Of a DNA stretch of 45,569 nucleotides, positions 28,791-40,085 are shown piece after piece; position 1 is the stretch's first letter, and each line of letters begins with the position of its first letter. Under the pieces are notes generated by a model. That model was given only the letters and a program-made list of their open reading frames with translations, was not told where the DNA came from and did not search any database. The stretch is from Zygnema cylindricum (lineage: Eukaryota; Streptophyta; Zygnematophyceae; Zygnematales; Zygnemataceae): the NCBI GenBank assembly GCA_037447655.1, contig JBBHKE010000580.1, positions 192,150 to 237,718 of the forward strand, given 5' to 3'. Position numbers and translations under genes: made by a program.

Positions 28791-31125
28791 GCCGTACGGC
28801 TGCTGCAGAGGCGGCTCTGGAGGCGGTGAAGGCGGCCGTCGAGAAGAAGGCGAGCTTTCCGAAGATCAAATGCTACAAGAGAGAACCAGTGATGTTGGGC
28901 TGGTCTTACGTACCCTTTACATGCGATGACTCCGGGCGCGTAACTTCAATGTGAGTGATTATCTCTGCGTGCATCTCTTCGCTGTGGCAAATCCTATCTC
29001 TCCCTCCCTCTCCCTCCCTCTTCCCCCCTCCTCCCTCGCCCCTTCCCCTCGCCCCTCTCTCTCTCTCTCTCTATTTTGCAATCAATTTTGCACAAAAATT
29101 CGATTCATTAAGGGGATGAATGTAGCTTTTACATGCGATGACTTTCTCCCCCATCCCCCTCTTTCTCTCCCCACCCCTCTTTTTTTTTCTTTTTTTGCTC
29201 TCTTTCTGTTTCTCTTTCTTTATACGTATTTCGCACTAAATTTCGCACTAAAATTTTGGTTTTTAATTAAGTGCACTTTTTTTTGCAATGGGATTTTAAA
29301 GGGATGCTTAGGCTTTGGCGAGGTTTAAGGGGGCATTGGATGGAGATAGATGGTTGGAGAGAGGAAGGGGGGAAGAGAAACAAAGAAAAGCGTAAGAAAA
29401 ATATCGCGACATATTTTTGATGACAATTTTGTCCTTTTTCTAGAGGTTTAGAGGGGGAGGGGAAGGGAATAGCACTGATAAAGTTAATGGGGAGAGGTAA
29501 GAGGAGTTTGAGGAGAAAGGGTTGTTGTTGGGTGGTGGTGGGGAAAGGGATTTCTCCTCCCCCCCTCCTATCCTCTCCCTCTCATCTCCCCTCCCCCCCT
29601 TAAAAAGGCAGGAAAAAAGGGGGCGTGAGAGAAGTAGAAATGGCAATAGTTGGGGAGGGGTTGACAATGTAAGGATCGAAATAAACAAAAATAAAGCATA
29701 AGATAAGAAGAAAAACATCATGAACGTAGAAGCATGTATAGCATCACCACAAAAGAAGAGAGCTTTGACGGAAGTCCATAATATTCAAATAAAAAGTTTT
29801 ATTCATTATTACAAAGGTCTTCACTTCATCAATCACTACATCTCACTCTCATTGTCTAAATCTTTCTCAACATATCTTGTAGAAAGCTACACAATTCATC
29901 CTTATTACAGTCAAACAATTTTCGAGCTGTGTTTGTTTTTTTAAATTGTGGGGGACCGTTGGATTTTTATTAAGAGGCAAACTATCGAAAGGTAATACCT
30001 TTTGACCATGACGTCATGATTGATTATCTTAAAAACATGTGATGAGATAGAAAGCTTAGACTACTTGGAAAATGTTCAATTTTAACAACTATGGATGGTG
30101 TAGTCGTCTACTTCAAAGGTACACAAAACGTATGCAACACATAAACCTTCCTAAATAACATATGGTAGCAAGAACAAAACTATAAGTGTTGCGTATCGGG
30201 TAATTTTTTATTGCGATAAATTGGATAACCGATACTATCGGTAATGGAACAGTGAGGGGTTGTTTTATTACGCTCCATGACCAATAATTACAAATTGGGG
30301 TAAGGGAATAAAGTCTCAAATGAGTATAAAGTTTTCGAGACGTGGGTGGGAGGGTGGATTTTTCAGCAATTGTTCACTATCAATTTCCACCACATTGCGT
30401 AATTATTGTTGATAGTTATCAGCGATTTTTTTTTCAATAATTCTTCTCGAGGTATTGGTAATTTATCGCGATAGTTCCCTTAAATATAAGGGGAGCCAAT
30501 ATATCGATGACCAGTATGTCGAAAAAAATACATATCAATTATCGGTAAAAAGCTACCAATACACAACACTACATTCCACATGGTACAAAAAAACTATACC
30601 CGTACTAGGGACGCTTGATCGAAAGTACATAGATACCAAAATAATAAATTCCACAGCAAACCCGATTTGTTTGTCTATATAAATGAAATAACAACATCGA
30701 TCAGATTCTACGATGCCATCCAAGAGGCAACAATGGAAGCCGAGTGCAAATATCTTTACCATATATAAGGAGAAAGGGTGGGGGGAGGGAGGGAGAGGGT
30801 CAGTGGTTGTGGAAAAGCATAAAATAACTCGTTGGTAGTCTACTTGTGGTATATAAAAAAGAGCGGAGGGGTTTGTTGAGTGAGAATATGAAGGGGATTG
30901 TTGGGGGGGTTCTTACATATATTGTAACAATCGAAAGGTGGGTGGTAAAAAGGGTTAGAATGGTGAGGGAGGTGGGGGAGGAGGGAAGAGAATATAAGGA
31001 TCTTGTTTAGTGACCTATCCAGGTGGGTAGTGCAGATCTTTCTACCTCGAAGAAATAAATGGGAGCAAACAATTGGGAGGGAGTATAGCTCCAGAGATTG
31101 GGAACCTTAGAAGATTGCAATACTT
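28791..31125 (+). CDS. LRR receptor-like N-terminal exons, partial
   Basis: Two exons that fit each other in phase 2. The first ends at 28951 (TCAAT|GTGAGT) and encodes EAALEAVKAAVEKKASFPK, then LGWSYVPFTCDDSGRVTS, an LRR N-terminal cap like those before LRRs in plant receptor kinases. The second is 31036-31125 (after TGCAG, before GTGAGT), 90 bp, encoding NGSKQLGGSIAPEIGNLRRL and QYL, a canonical plant LRR. The start of the first exon is uncertain: the frame is open from 28712, and CTGCTGCAG near 28799-28807 could be an acceptor. No further LRR, membrane or kinase exon is visible before the 5-kb minisatellite, so the gene is either truncated or continues beyond very long repeats. Plant LRR proteins of this type are usually cell-surface receptors. 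Confidence 0.65.
28952..31035 (+). other. 2.1-kb intron of LRR-like gene
   Basis: Contains CT-rich runs (28980-29070, 29140-29220), a mixed GA/CT stretch (29340-29640), ATCGCGATA-type words near 30200-30470 and G-rich DNA (30770-31000). The word TTTACATGCGATGACT of exon 1 recurs at about 29128, perhaps a decayed exon duplicate. Confidence 0.5.
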
Positions 31126-31444
31126 GTGAGTGAATTTTAGGAGAGAGGATGCATCTTCCACTCTAAAAAATAAACATAACAAAATGTGTACCTACACGAT
31201 TACTGTAAAACAAAAAAATAAAAAACGTTGTCCTACATTTTCGTTGGAGAAATAGACCTAGGATCTTATTATTGAATTTCGGTTGACTACTGTAATGATG
31301 TCGTTTTGCATCCTCAAATACCTTCTTGGATGTGATTGGGAAAATTAAACTTTTCGTGTCATTGTTCAAGATAACCAAAGTTTTTGTGGACAAATATCCA
31401 TATCATTTCAAAATTATAGATAAAGTTATAGTTTTCGAAAGTTT
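31126..31444. other. Sequence between LRR exon and minisatellite
   Basis: AT-rich, starting with a good splice donor context. No gene seen. Confidence 0.45.
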
Positions 31445-34400
31445 TAATACAAACGACCCGGAAGAATGAAGATACGATGAAGATACACAAAGATATTTGT
31501 GGACTGATATTTTGATTTACGGTGGAATATTATTAAGAAGGAATACCAATCAAAATTAGAATTAGAAGGAAGAGCGATTGAAATTAAAGTTAGAAGTAAG
31601 AGATTGAGATTACAACCGGAAAAGGGGTTGAGATTAGAACTACGAGGAAGAGAGATTGAGATTAGGACAAAAAGCAAGACATTGGGATTTAAATTGAAAG
31701 AAGAGAGATTGATTAAGATAAGAAATAAAAGGTAGAGAGACTATTAAGATTAGAAGTTTGAAGGGAGAGCGATCTATAGCAGGATTAGAAGGAAGAACGA
31801 TCAAGATTAGAATTAGAAAGAAAAGTGATCAAGATCAAAAGTAGAAGGAAAAGTGATGAATGTGACAAAAAAGAGGAAGAGCGATCAATATTAAAATGAG
31901 AAAGAAAGGAAATAGAGATTAGAATTAGGAGGCGAGATTGAAATTATAATTAAAAGAGTGAGAGAAAAAGTTTGAGACTAGAATTAGGAGGAAGAGAGAT
32001 TAAAAGTAGAACTAGAAGGAAGAGAGATTAAGATTAGAACAGGAAAGAAGGGAAATTGGAATTAAAACTCGAAGGAAGAGAGATTGGGATATAAATTAGA
32101 AAGAAAAGAGATTGATTAAAACGAGAATTAGAAGGAAAAGAGAATGATTAATATGAAAATTAAAGGAGCGATTGAGATTAGCATTAGAATGAAGAGAGAT
32201 TGAGATTAGAATTAGACAGACGAGAGATTTTAATTTGTAAAGAAGGAAGAGAAATTGAGATCATAGCTAGAAGGAATTGAGATTGAGATTTTCTTTAGAA
32301 AGAAGACTAAATTTCTAGCTAGAAGGAAAAGATATCGATTAGGATTAAACTAAGGAAGACAGAATATTTAAGACTAGAATTAAATGTTTAGAATTAGAAG
32401 GTAGGGTGGTTGAAATTATAATTAGAAGGATGACGTTTTGAGATTATAGTTAGATAGAATTGAGACTGAGATTAGAATAAGAAGGAAGAAAGATTGATTA
32501 AGGATAGAATTAGGACGGGGTATTGTTTAAGATGATATTTACAAGGAAGAGAGATTGATAAGATTGAATATAGAAGGAAGAGAGATTGGTTAAGATGTAT
32601 AAGAATGGAGAGGGATTACAGTTGAAATTAAATTGAAGAGCGATGAACATTAGTATTAGGAGGAAGATCGATTAAGATTAGAATTAGGAAGAAGAGAGAT
32701 TGCTATTGCAATTACGGAATAAAACAATCTTAAACTGAATTAGAATTAACAAGATTGAGATAATAATTAGAAAGATGAGACATTGCGATTAAAATTAGAA
32801 ATAAGGGAGCTTGAGATTAGAATTAAAAGGAAGAGGGATCAAGATCAGAACTAGAATGAAAAACGAATAAAATTTGATAAAAAAAAAGAGTAGAATTAGA
32901 AAGAATAGCGATCTAAATCAGGATTAGAAGGAAAAAAGCGATTCAAATTATAATTATAGCGAAAAGTGATTGAGAATAGAATAAGAAGGAAGAAGGATTG
33001 AGATTAAAATTATAAATAAGAGAGATTGAGATTATATTTAGAAAAAAGAGATTGATATTGGAATTAGCGGAAGGGAGATTAAGTTTTGAATTAGGAAGTA
33101 GTGAGATTGAGGTTATAACAAGAAGGAAGAAAGAATGAAATTATATTAAGGAAGAAATTTTAACAGTAGAATTAGAAGGAAAAGATTGAGATAAGAGCTA
33201 AAAAAACGAGAGTTTGGGATTAGAATGAGAAAGAAGAGAGATTGATTAAGATAATGCTTTAATGGGTGAGAGATTGATTAAGATAAGAATGAGAAGGTAA
33301 GGAGATTATATTTGATAGGATAAGAGATGACGATTAGGACTAGAAGGAAGAGCGATTACGATTAGAATCGGAAGGGATAGGAGAATAATATTAGAACTAG
33401 AAGGGATGAGAGATTAGAATAGCACTAAGTAGAAAAGAGTTAAAGATTCAAATTAGAAGAAAAAGGGATGAATATTAGAACTAGAAAGAAGAGCGATCTA
33501 GATCAAAATAAAGAGCGATCAAGATTGGAATGGAGGAAGAGCAATTAAGATCAGAGTTAATAAACGATTAAGATTAGAATTAGGAGGAGCGATTAAGATA
33601 AGAAGTAGAAGGAAGAAATATTGAGATTGGAATTAGAAGAAAGAAAGATTGAGAGTAGAATTAGAAGGAAAAGAGATCGAGATTGAAAAAGGAGGAGCGA
33701 TCGAGATTAGAATTAGAAGAAAAAAATATTGAGGTTATAACTATGGATTGAGATTAGAATTACAACAAAAAGAGATGGAGAATGGAACTAGAAGGAATTA
33801 AATTGGGGTTATTTTTACAGGGAAGAGATTGATTGAAATGAGAATCAGAAGGAAAAGAGGTTAATTAACGTGACAATTGGAGAGGGTATATATTAGGAAG
33901 AAAATTAGAAGGAAAAGAGATTGATTAAGATTAGAAATCGAAGAAAAATAGGTTAAAATAAAAACTGGAGAGATGTAAGATTAAAATTAGAACTAGAAGG
34001 ATGAGAAATTAACATTGTGATTATAAGATTAGGAAGAGATATTGATAAAGATAATGCTTTAAAGAATGAGAGATTGGTTAAGATAAGAAATGAGAAAGAA
34101 GAGATATTTAGTAAGATTGGATTTGAAAGGACAAGAGATTACGATTAGAATCGGAAGGAATAGAGATTAATATTAGAACTAGAATGAAGAGAGATGAGAA
34201 TTGAACTATAAGGAAGAGAGTTTAAGATTCGAATTAGGAGGAAGAGCGATCAAGATTAGAACTAGAAAGAAGAGCGATCTAGATCAAAATAAGGAGGAGC
34301 GATCTAGAAGTAAAAGGAACAGATATTGAGATTGGATTTAGAAGAAAGAAAGGCTGAGAATAGAACTAGAAGGAAAAGAGATCGAAATTGAAAAAGGAAC

Positions 34401-36530
34401 AAGTGTTATTGAGATTAGAATCAGAAGAAAAAAATATTGAGATTAGAACTAGATGGAAAAGGGATTGAGGTTAGAATTTCAACGAAAAGAGATTGAGATT
34501 AGAAATAGAAGGAATGCAATTGGGGTTATTAGTATTACAAGGAAGGGAGACTGATTGAAATGAAGGAAAAGAAGTCAATTAACATGAAAATTAGGAGTAT
34601 ATATTAAGAAGAGAATTAGAAGGAAGAGGGATTGATTAGATTAAAACTCGAAAAAGAAGAGGTCAACATAAGAACTGGAGAGATGTGAGATTAAGATTAG
34701 AATCAGAAGGATTAAGAAGAGAGATTGATTAAGATGAGAATTGGTGGGGAAGAGGGATTGATTAGGACGAGAATCAAAAGAGATAGTGAGATGATATTAA
34801 AAAGGAAGAGATTAACGTTAGAACTGGAAAGAAGTGAGATTAAGATTTGAATCGGAATGAAAAGAGATTAAAATTAGAAGTTTTGAACGATCACGATGAG
34901 AATCAGCAAGGAAAGCGGTCAGGATTAGAATTAGAAAAAAAAGCGATCAAGTATAGAATAAGAACGGAGAGTGATCAAGATTAAATTATGAAGGAAAAAG
35001 AAAATTAAGAATAAAATTAAGAAGGGCGAATAGCATTAAAATTAGAAGGAAGAGACATTATGATTAGAATAAGAATTAAAATAATTCAAGATCAGAATAT
35101 AAGGAAGAGCGACCAAGATCAGAATTAGAAGGAACAACGATCAAGATTAGAATGAGAGAAAAAAAAGATTGAGATTATAATTAAAGAAAGAGAGATTAAA
35201 ATCAGAATTAGAAAGAAAAGGGATTGAGATTAGGACTAGAGCAGAAATATATCGAGATAAGAATTAGAAGGGAGAGGGATTTTAGTTAGAACTAGAAAAA
35301 AGAGCAATGAAGATCAGAATTAGAAATAAGAAAGATCAAAATCAGAATTAAAAGGAAGAGCAGATAAGATGAAAATGAGAAGGAATGGGATGAAGATTGG
35401 AATGAGAAAGAAAGAAGATTTAGCTTAGAACAAGAATGAAGAGAGATAGAAATTTAATTAAAAGGAATAAAGATTGGGGTTATAATTAGACGGAAGAAAG
35501 ACTGATTAACATGGGAACTATAAGGAAGAGAGACTGATAAAAAAAATATAAATTAAAAGGAAAAGAGATTTATTTACTATTAGAATTTGAAAGAAGAGCG
35601 ATCAAGATTAGAACTAGAAAAAAAAACCATCAAGATCAAAATTAGAAAGGAAAAAGTGATCAAGATCAGAACTCAGAAGAAGAGTGTTTTAGAATTAGAC
35701 AAAGAACGATTAAGATTAAAACCAGAATGAAGATCGATTAATATCAGAATTAGAAGGGAAAAAATAGTTGATTTAGACTTAGAAGGAACGTAAATTGAGA
35801 TTAGAATTAGAAGGAAGAGAGATTAAGATTAAAATACTAAAGAAAAGAGGTCAAAATTAGAACTAGGAGGAAGAGCGACGAAGATAAAAACTAGAAAGAA
35901 GAAAGGTTAAGATTAGAATTAGAAGGAAGAGCGATCGAAATCAAAATTAGAAAGAAAAACGATCAAAATCATAATTAGGAGCCATCAGGATGAAAATTAG
36001 AAAGGATGGTGATCAAGATGTGGATTAGAAGGGATCTCCATCAAAGTTACAGCTAGAAGGGCGGAGCGATCAAGACTATAATTAGAAAGGAAAGCGATTA
36101 AGATGAGAATTAGGAAGAGGAGCGTTTAAGATCATAATTAGAACGAAATAAGAGAGATTAAAATTGAAATTAGAAAAAAAAAGATTGAGATAACAATTAG
36201 AAAGAAGAGAGATTGAGATTAGTGTTAGAAGGAAAAGAAATTGAGATTAAACCTAGAAAGAAAGAGATTAAGATTAGAACTAGAACGAAGAGGGAATATG
36301 ATTTGTGCCATAAAGAAAAGAGATTAAAATAAAAACTAGAAGGAAGATAGATCAAGGATCAGAATTAGAAAGAAAAGGGATCAGGATCAAGATTAGTACA
36401 AAGAGCAATCAAGATTAGAATTACGAAGAAGAGTGACCAAGATGAGTTTAGAGAGAAGAGCAATCAGATTATATTATAAATGTAGAGCGATCTAGATTAG
36501 AATTAGGAAGAGCGATTAAGATAAAAATTA
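31445..36530. repeat. 5-kb degenerate 28-bp minisatellite, C-poor
   Basis: Endless variants of AGATTGAGATTAGAATTAGA plus AGGAAGAG. A sister form is GAGCGATCAAGATTAGAACT. The apparent period is about 28 bp, giving roughly 180 decayed units. The plus strand is almost free of C outside GATC/CGAT, a marked strand asymmetry. No gene is seen in it. It meets copia 2 at about 36530-36540. Confidence 0.9.
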
Positions 36531-36810
36531 GAAAGGTGAGTAACCAGTGAGAACTTGCTTGCAGGCGGCTACAAGATCTTCTTCCCCCCGGAAATTCTGA
36601 GGCTGAAATTGTCGGATCCCGTGCGTTGCGATTGTTGCGCAGGTTGCGATCCGTAGGCACTGAATGCTATTGTTGCGCTTCGAAACGAACTTGTTGTGGA
36701 ACCCAATTATGTTCCGACTTCGGTGGTATCACTGGTGAATTTTGCATCTGTGGGATAATATTATGGATGCTATCTAAAATGACATAGTCTTGTACTTTTT
36801 GCCGCTTCTG

Positions 36811-37520
36811 CTACTCTGTCATTTGAAATAAGTCTATCGAGTCTAGTTCATCTTTCACAACGATATTCCTTGCTACAATGATTTTCTGTCTCTCAAAAAC
36901 AAACACTCTATAACCTTTAGAGTGATCATCATATCCTAACAAAATGCCCGGCAATCCCTTAGGTTCCATTCTCCATCTATCATTAGACGTATCTAAAATG
37001 AAGCATTTACTTCCAAAGACTTTTGAAGTGACTGACATCCGATTTTTCTACCCGTCCAGATCTCATTAAAAAGTGGTTTCTACCATCTTGAACCTATCCT
37101 ATTTTTTGATATAAACTGCACAATTTAATGCTTCAGCCCAAAATTTCGGATCGACGTCCTTATCCGCAAGCATGGACCTAGAGCTTTCTGTGATAGTTCT
37201 ATTTAGTCTCTTTGAGACCCCATTTTGTTCCGGAGAGTATGGGACAGTCAATTTATGACTTAGACCTTCCTTGAGTAAGAAGTTTTCAACTCTTTTGACG
37301 TATATTCCCAGCCATTGTCCGATCTCAGCTCCAAAATTGGTAGACCGTGAAGTTTCTCCACCCACGCTTTGTAGTGTTGAAAATGAGTGAAGACTTCGCT
37401 CTTTTCTTTCATGAAGTACACCTTAGTAAACCTCGAAAAATCATCTGTAAACGTAACCATATATTTCATCCCCCCGGCAGATGGTACCTTTGCAGGACCG
37501 AAAACATCAAAATGATTGAG
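36811..37520 (-). pseudogene. Integrase and C-terminal region of copia 2, catalytic Glu lost
   Basis: The integrase core reads NHFDVFGPAKVPSAGG (first Asp), MVTFTDDFSRFTKVYF and LRSDNGWEYTSKELK (second Asp). After a frameshift comes PYSPEQNGVSKRLNRTI. In copia integrases the residue after GV(A/S) is the third catalytic acid (ER); here the codon at 37210-37212 is AAG (Lys). A downstream SNDRWRMEPKGLPGILLGY and GYRVFVFERQKI block is the usual post-core region of the family. It ends with a stop at 36811. Confidence 0.9.
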
Positions 37521-37620
37521 TTGCAAAAGTTTAGTAGACCTATGTTCCCGGCAGATGGTACCTTTGCAGGACCGAAAACATCAAAATGAATGAGTTGCAA
37601 AAGTTTAGTAGACCTATGTT
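37473..37620. repeat. 74-bp tandem duplication in copia 2
   Basis: Two near-identical copies beginning CCCGGCAGATGGTACCTTTG. The shift is 74 bp (2 mod 3), which breaks the frame upstream of integrase. Confidence 0.95.
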
Positions 37621-38450
37621 CAGACTCTTGGGGAAACAGTAATCTGTGTATTTTTCCTATTGCACATCCATCACATGTTTTAGGTGACTGGTTTGACGAC
37701 AGTGATACCTTCTATTTTACCAGCATTGACCCATCTTTTTCATGCTATCATAATTCACATGGCCTAACCTTTTATGCCACAGCTCATCTGAGGATAATAT
37801 ACCAGAATACAAAACATCATTTTCGTTATTATCGGGCATATCCATTCGATACATTTTGCTGGCATCTTTAGTTCCGTAACTGCAATTTTCCCATTTTTGC
37901 TAACAACCTGCCTGCCATGTTTCAGATGACCTCAAACCCTTTACTTTCTACCAAAGAAGTTGAGAACAATTTTTTCTTAAAATCTGGGACATAGAGAACA
38001 TTATGAAGAGTTCTCTCAACAGCCTTGCCCCCTACATCAACTAGCAAAGAGACATCACCTATAGCCGCGTTTGCACACTCATTCCACATGCATAATAGAT
38101 ATTTTTCTCTGGTGTTGATTTCAGATTTTTGAAAACGGCCTTAATCCAGCACATGTGGGCCGATGCTCCTATGTCCATTATCCATCCATTGTCCTTAGCG
38201 CCCTCCAACGCTGCCGCCGTTGCAAATAGATCATCATCCTTCTCGTTAGAGAGTGAGAGAGACTCGTCATGATGAGATGAAGACACCGAGAATAGTGCAT
38301 TTCTTCGTTGTTACGATCTCGTGAAGCCGTGATGAAACTGGCTCTGCGGCCAACCAGGCCTATATAGACCTGTTTCATTAGCCTTTTTAAGCTTGGGACA
38401 GAATTTGTATCCATGACCCTTTTCATTACAATAAAAACAAGCATGGAAGG
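37621..38450 (-). pseudogene. Zinc knuckle, protease and pre-integrase of copia 2
   Basis: CFYCNEKGHGYKFC (about 38402-38442) is a CX2CX4HX4C knuckle. The protease signature is GWIMDIGASAHMC, with Ile in place of the usual Thr/Ser after Asp. GDVSLLVDVGGKAVERTLHN and VLYVPDFKKKLFSTS precede the pre-integrase region, which is in pieces. Several frameshifts and stops. Confidence 0.85.
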
Positions 38451-38699
38451 ATTGTCCTATTTCCTCTTTGATTAAACTGGCTAAACTCATTCTGATTCTG
38501 ATTAAACTGATTTCCTCTGCTGATTAAAATGACCTTTCTTGTCAAATTATGTGTTAAATGCCTCTACTTGTTTTTCACCATTAAGAATGTTAGAATCTGC
38601 CTCCTCTTCTAATATCAAATTAATAGCTAATTGTAGTGTCCAGCTAGCTTTATCTTTTTGTTACAGCCTATCAGATGCTGCTCTCATAGTATTAGGAAG

Positions 38700-39196
38700 A
38701 CCCCTCATTAGCAAAGTAGCCCTGCTGAATCTGAGGAAAAAGATCCGCCTGCACAAGCATGAGAATCTATTAGTATTCGAAATTTGTTACAATATTCAGC
38801 CATTGTGCCACTCGTGTATTTGAAGTCCCAAATTCGTCCAGCCAAAAATAGCACTTTTTGAACATTAGCCTTTTCGAAATCATCCTTGAGAGATTTCCAG
38901 ATATCGATCGCCTTTTTCATTTTTATCCGTGACATAGCCAATTCCTCTGAAATACAACACTTCAAAATTGACCGAGCTTGCGAATTTTTCTTTGACCATG
39001 ACGGTTCTGATTCCGCTAGTGAACCATCCAAAATATCCAAAAGATTAACATTTTCGAAGTGTGTTTCTACCATATCCGCCCAATACGCGTATTTTTCCTT
39101 CGAGAAAATAGGAATTCTTGATGACAGGCCTATAACTTATTGTTCTACAACCACTGGAGCAGGTGGAGCATCAGCAGTAGTAGTGGAAGTAGACAT
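38700..39196 (-). pseudogene. Gag of copia 2 with an early stop
   Basis: ATG at 39196 gives MSTSTTTADAPPAPVVVEQ and then a stop. The frame resumes with FSKEKYAYWADMVETHFENV and WKSLKDDFEKANVQK, the UBN2/DUF4219 Gag pattern of plant copia elements. Confidence 0.85.
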
Positions 39197-39232
39197 GATC
39201 TCACTTACAGAAGTTAATCAAGAATCCTATTA

Positions 39233-39390
39233 AACAGCTGTTTTCTACAGCTCACGAAAATATGATACAATGAACCAAACTGTTTCAACCTATACCGCAG
39301 TATAGAATATCACAGCTGTTTTTCTACAGCCCTCACGAAATATGATACAATGAACCAAACTGTTTCAACCTATACCGCAGTATAGAATAT
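39233..39390. repeat. 78-bp tandem duplication upstream of copia 2 gag
   Basis: ACAGCTGTTTTCTACAGC, then ATGATACAATGAACCAAACTG to AGAATATCAC, repeated once with small differences. Confidence 0.93.
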
Positions 39391-40085
39391 CACAAAGACT
39401 GACAACTCCCAAAGTTTCAGCTCAATTGATCCAACATACACCAAGATATGCAACTCAGAAGTTTCCAAAAATAGTTTTGCAGATTACCAGTCTGGAAGTC
39501 TGGATTTTTAAGTGTTCTACGTCCTAAGTCTTATACTCTTCGACTCAGTTGTCCTACTACATAGTGTTGTACCGCCGATACAAGTGTTCCAAAACGATAC
39601 ATCCAAAAGAACTAAACTGCCACTAAGGTCTAAGTGCTCCTACTTACGCTAAGAACTAATCTATCACTGTACACTCAATATGACTGAGAATCCTATACAG
39701 GTGATTTGATCAAATATTTGTCGCCTGGCTAAGTGAATCTCGTTTGTTGACTTGGTTCAGATCAACCGCAGTAGCGCAGTCCAATTCCTGATTATATTCA
39801 AGTATCCGTAGCTTCATAGCAGTTGCGTTATCACATACAAAAGTTAGCCGCAGCTGCGTTTGTCCTGTTGCGCTGCGTTGTCATGTACCAAAATATCCGC
39901 AGCTGCGTTTTGACCCGTTGCGTCGCAGGCTACGTTTGTCCGTACAGACCATATCAAAAATAACCGCAGCTGCGTTGTCGGTACCATTCAAAAACCTGCA
40001 CTGTGATTCCAAGTGACGACGCGTGTCCCATATTGATCTATTTTTCCGCTGTCCTATAAATTTGTTGAGACTTAAAGCTTTCCAA
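39391..40085. other. Possible degenerate LTR/leader of copia 2
   Basis: It lies where the 5' LTR of copia 2 should be, but no TG...CA borders or primer site could be assigned. The palindrome-centred word CCGCAGCTGCGTT occurs three times (about 39849, 39896, 39963), with GTTGCG words between. Confidence 0.4.

Larger units (their letters stand above)
36535..39196 (-). mobile_element. Ty1/copia retrotransposon 2, degenerate gag-protease-integrase
   Basis: In minus-strand order: Gag from ATG 39196, zinc knuckle, protease, pre-integrase, integrase, then a post-integrase stretch that stops at the minisatellite. Reverse transcriptase and RNase H are absent. LTRs were not identified. Several stops and frameshifts make it non-autonomous. 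Confidence 0.9.
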
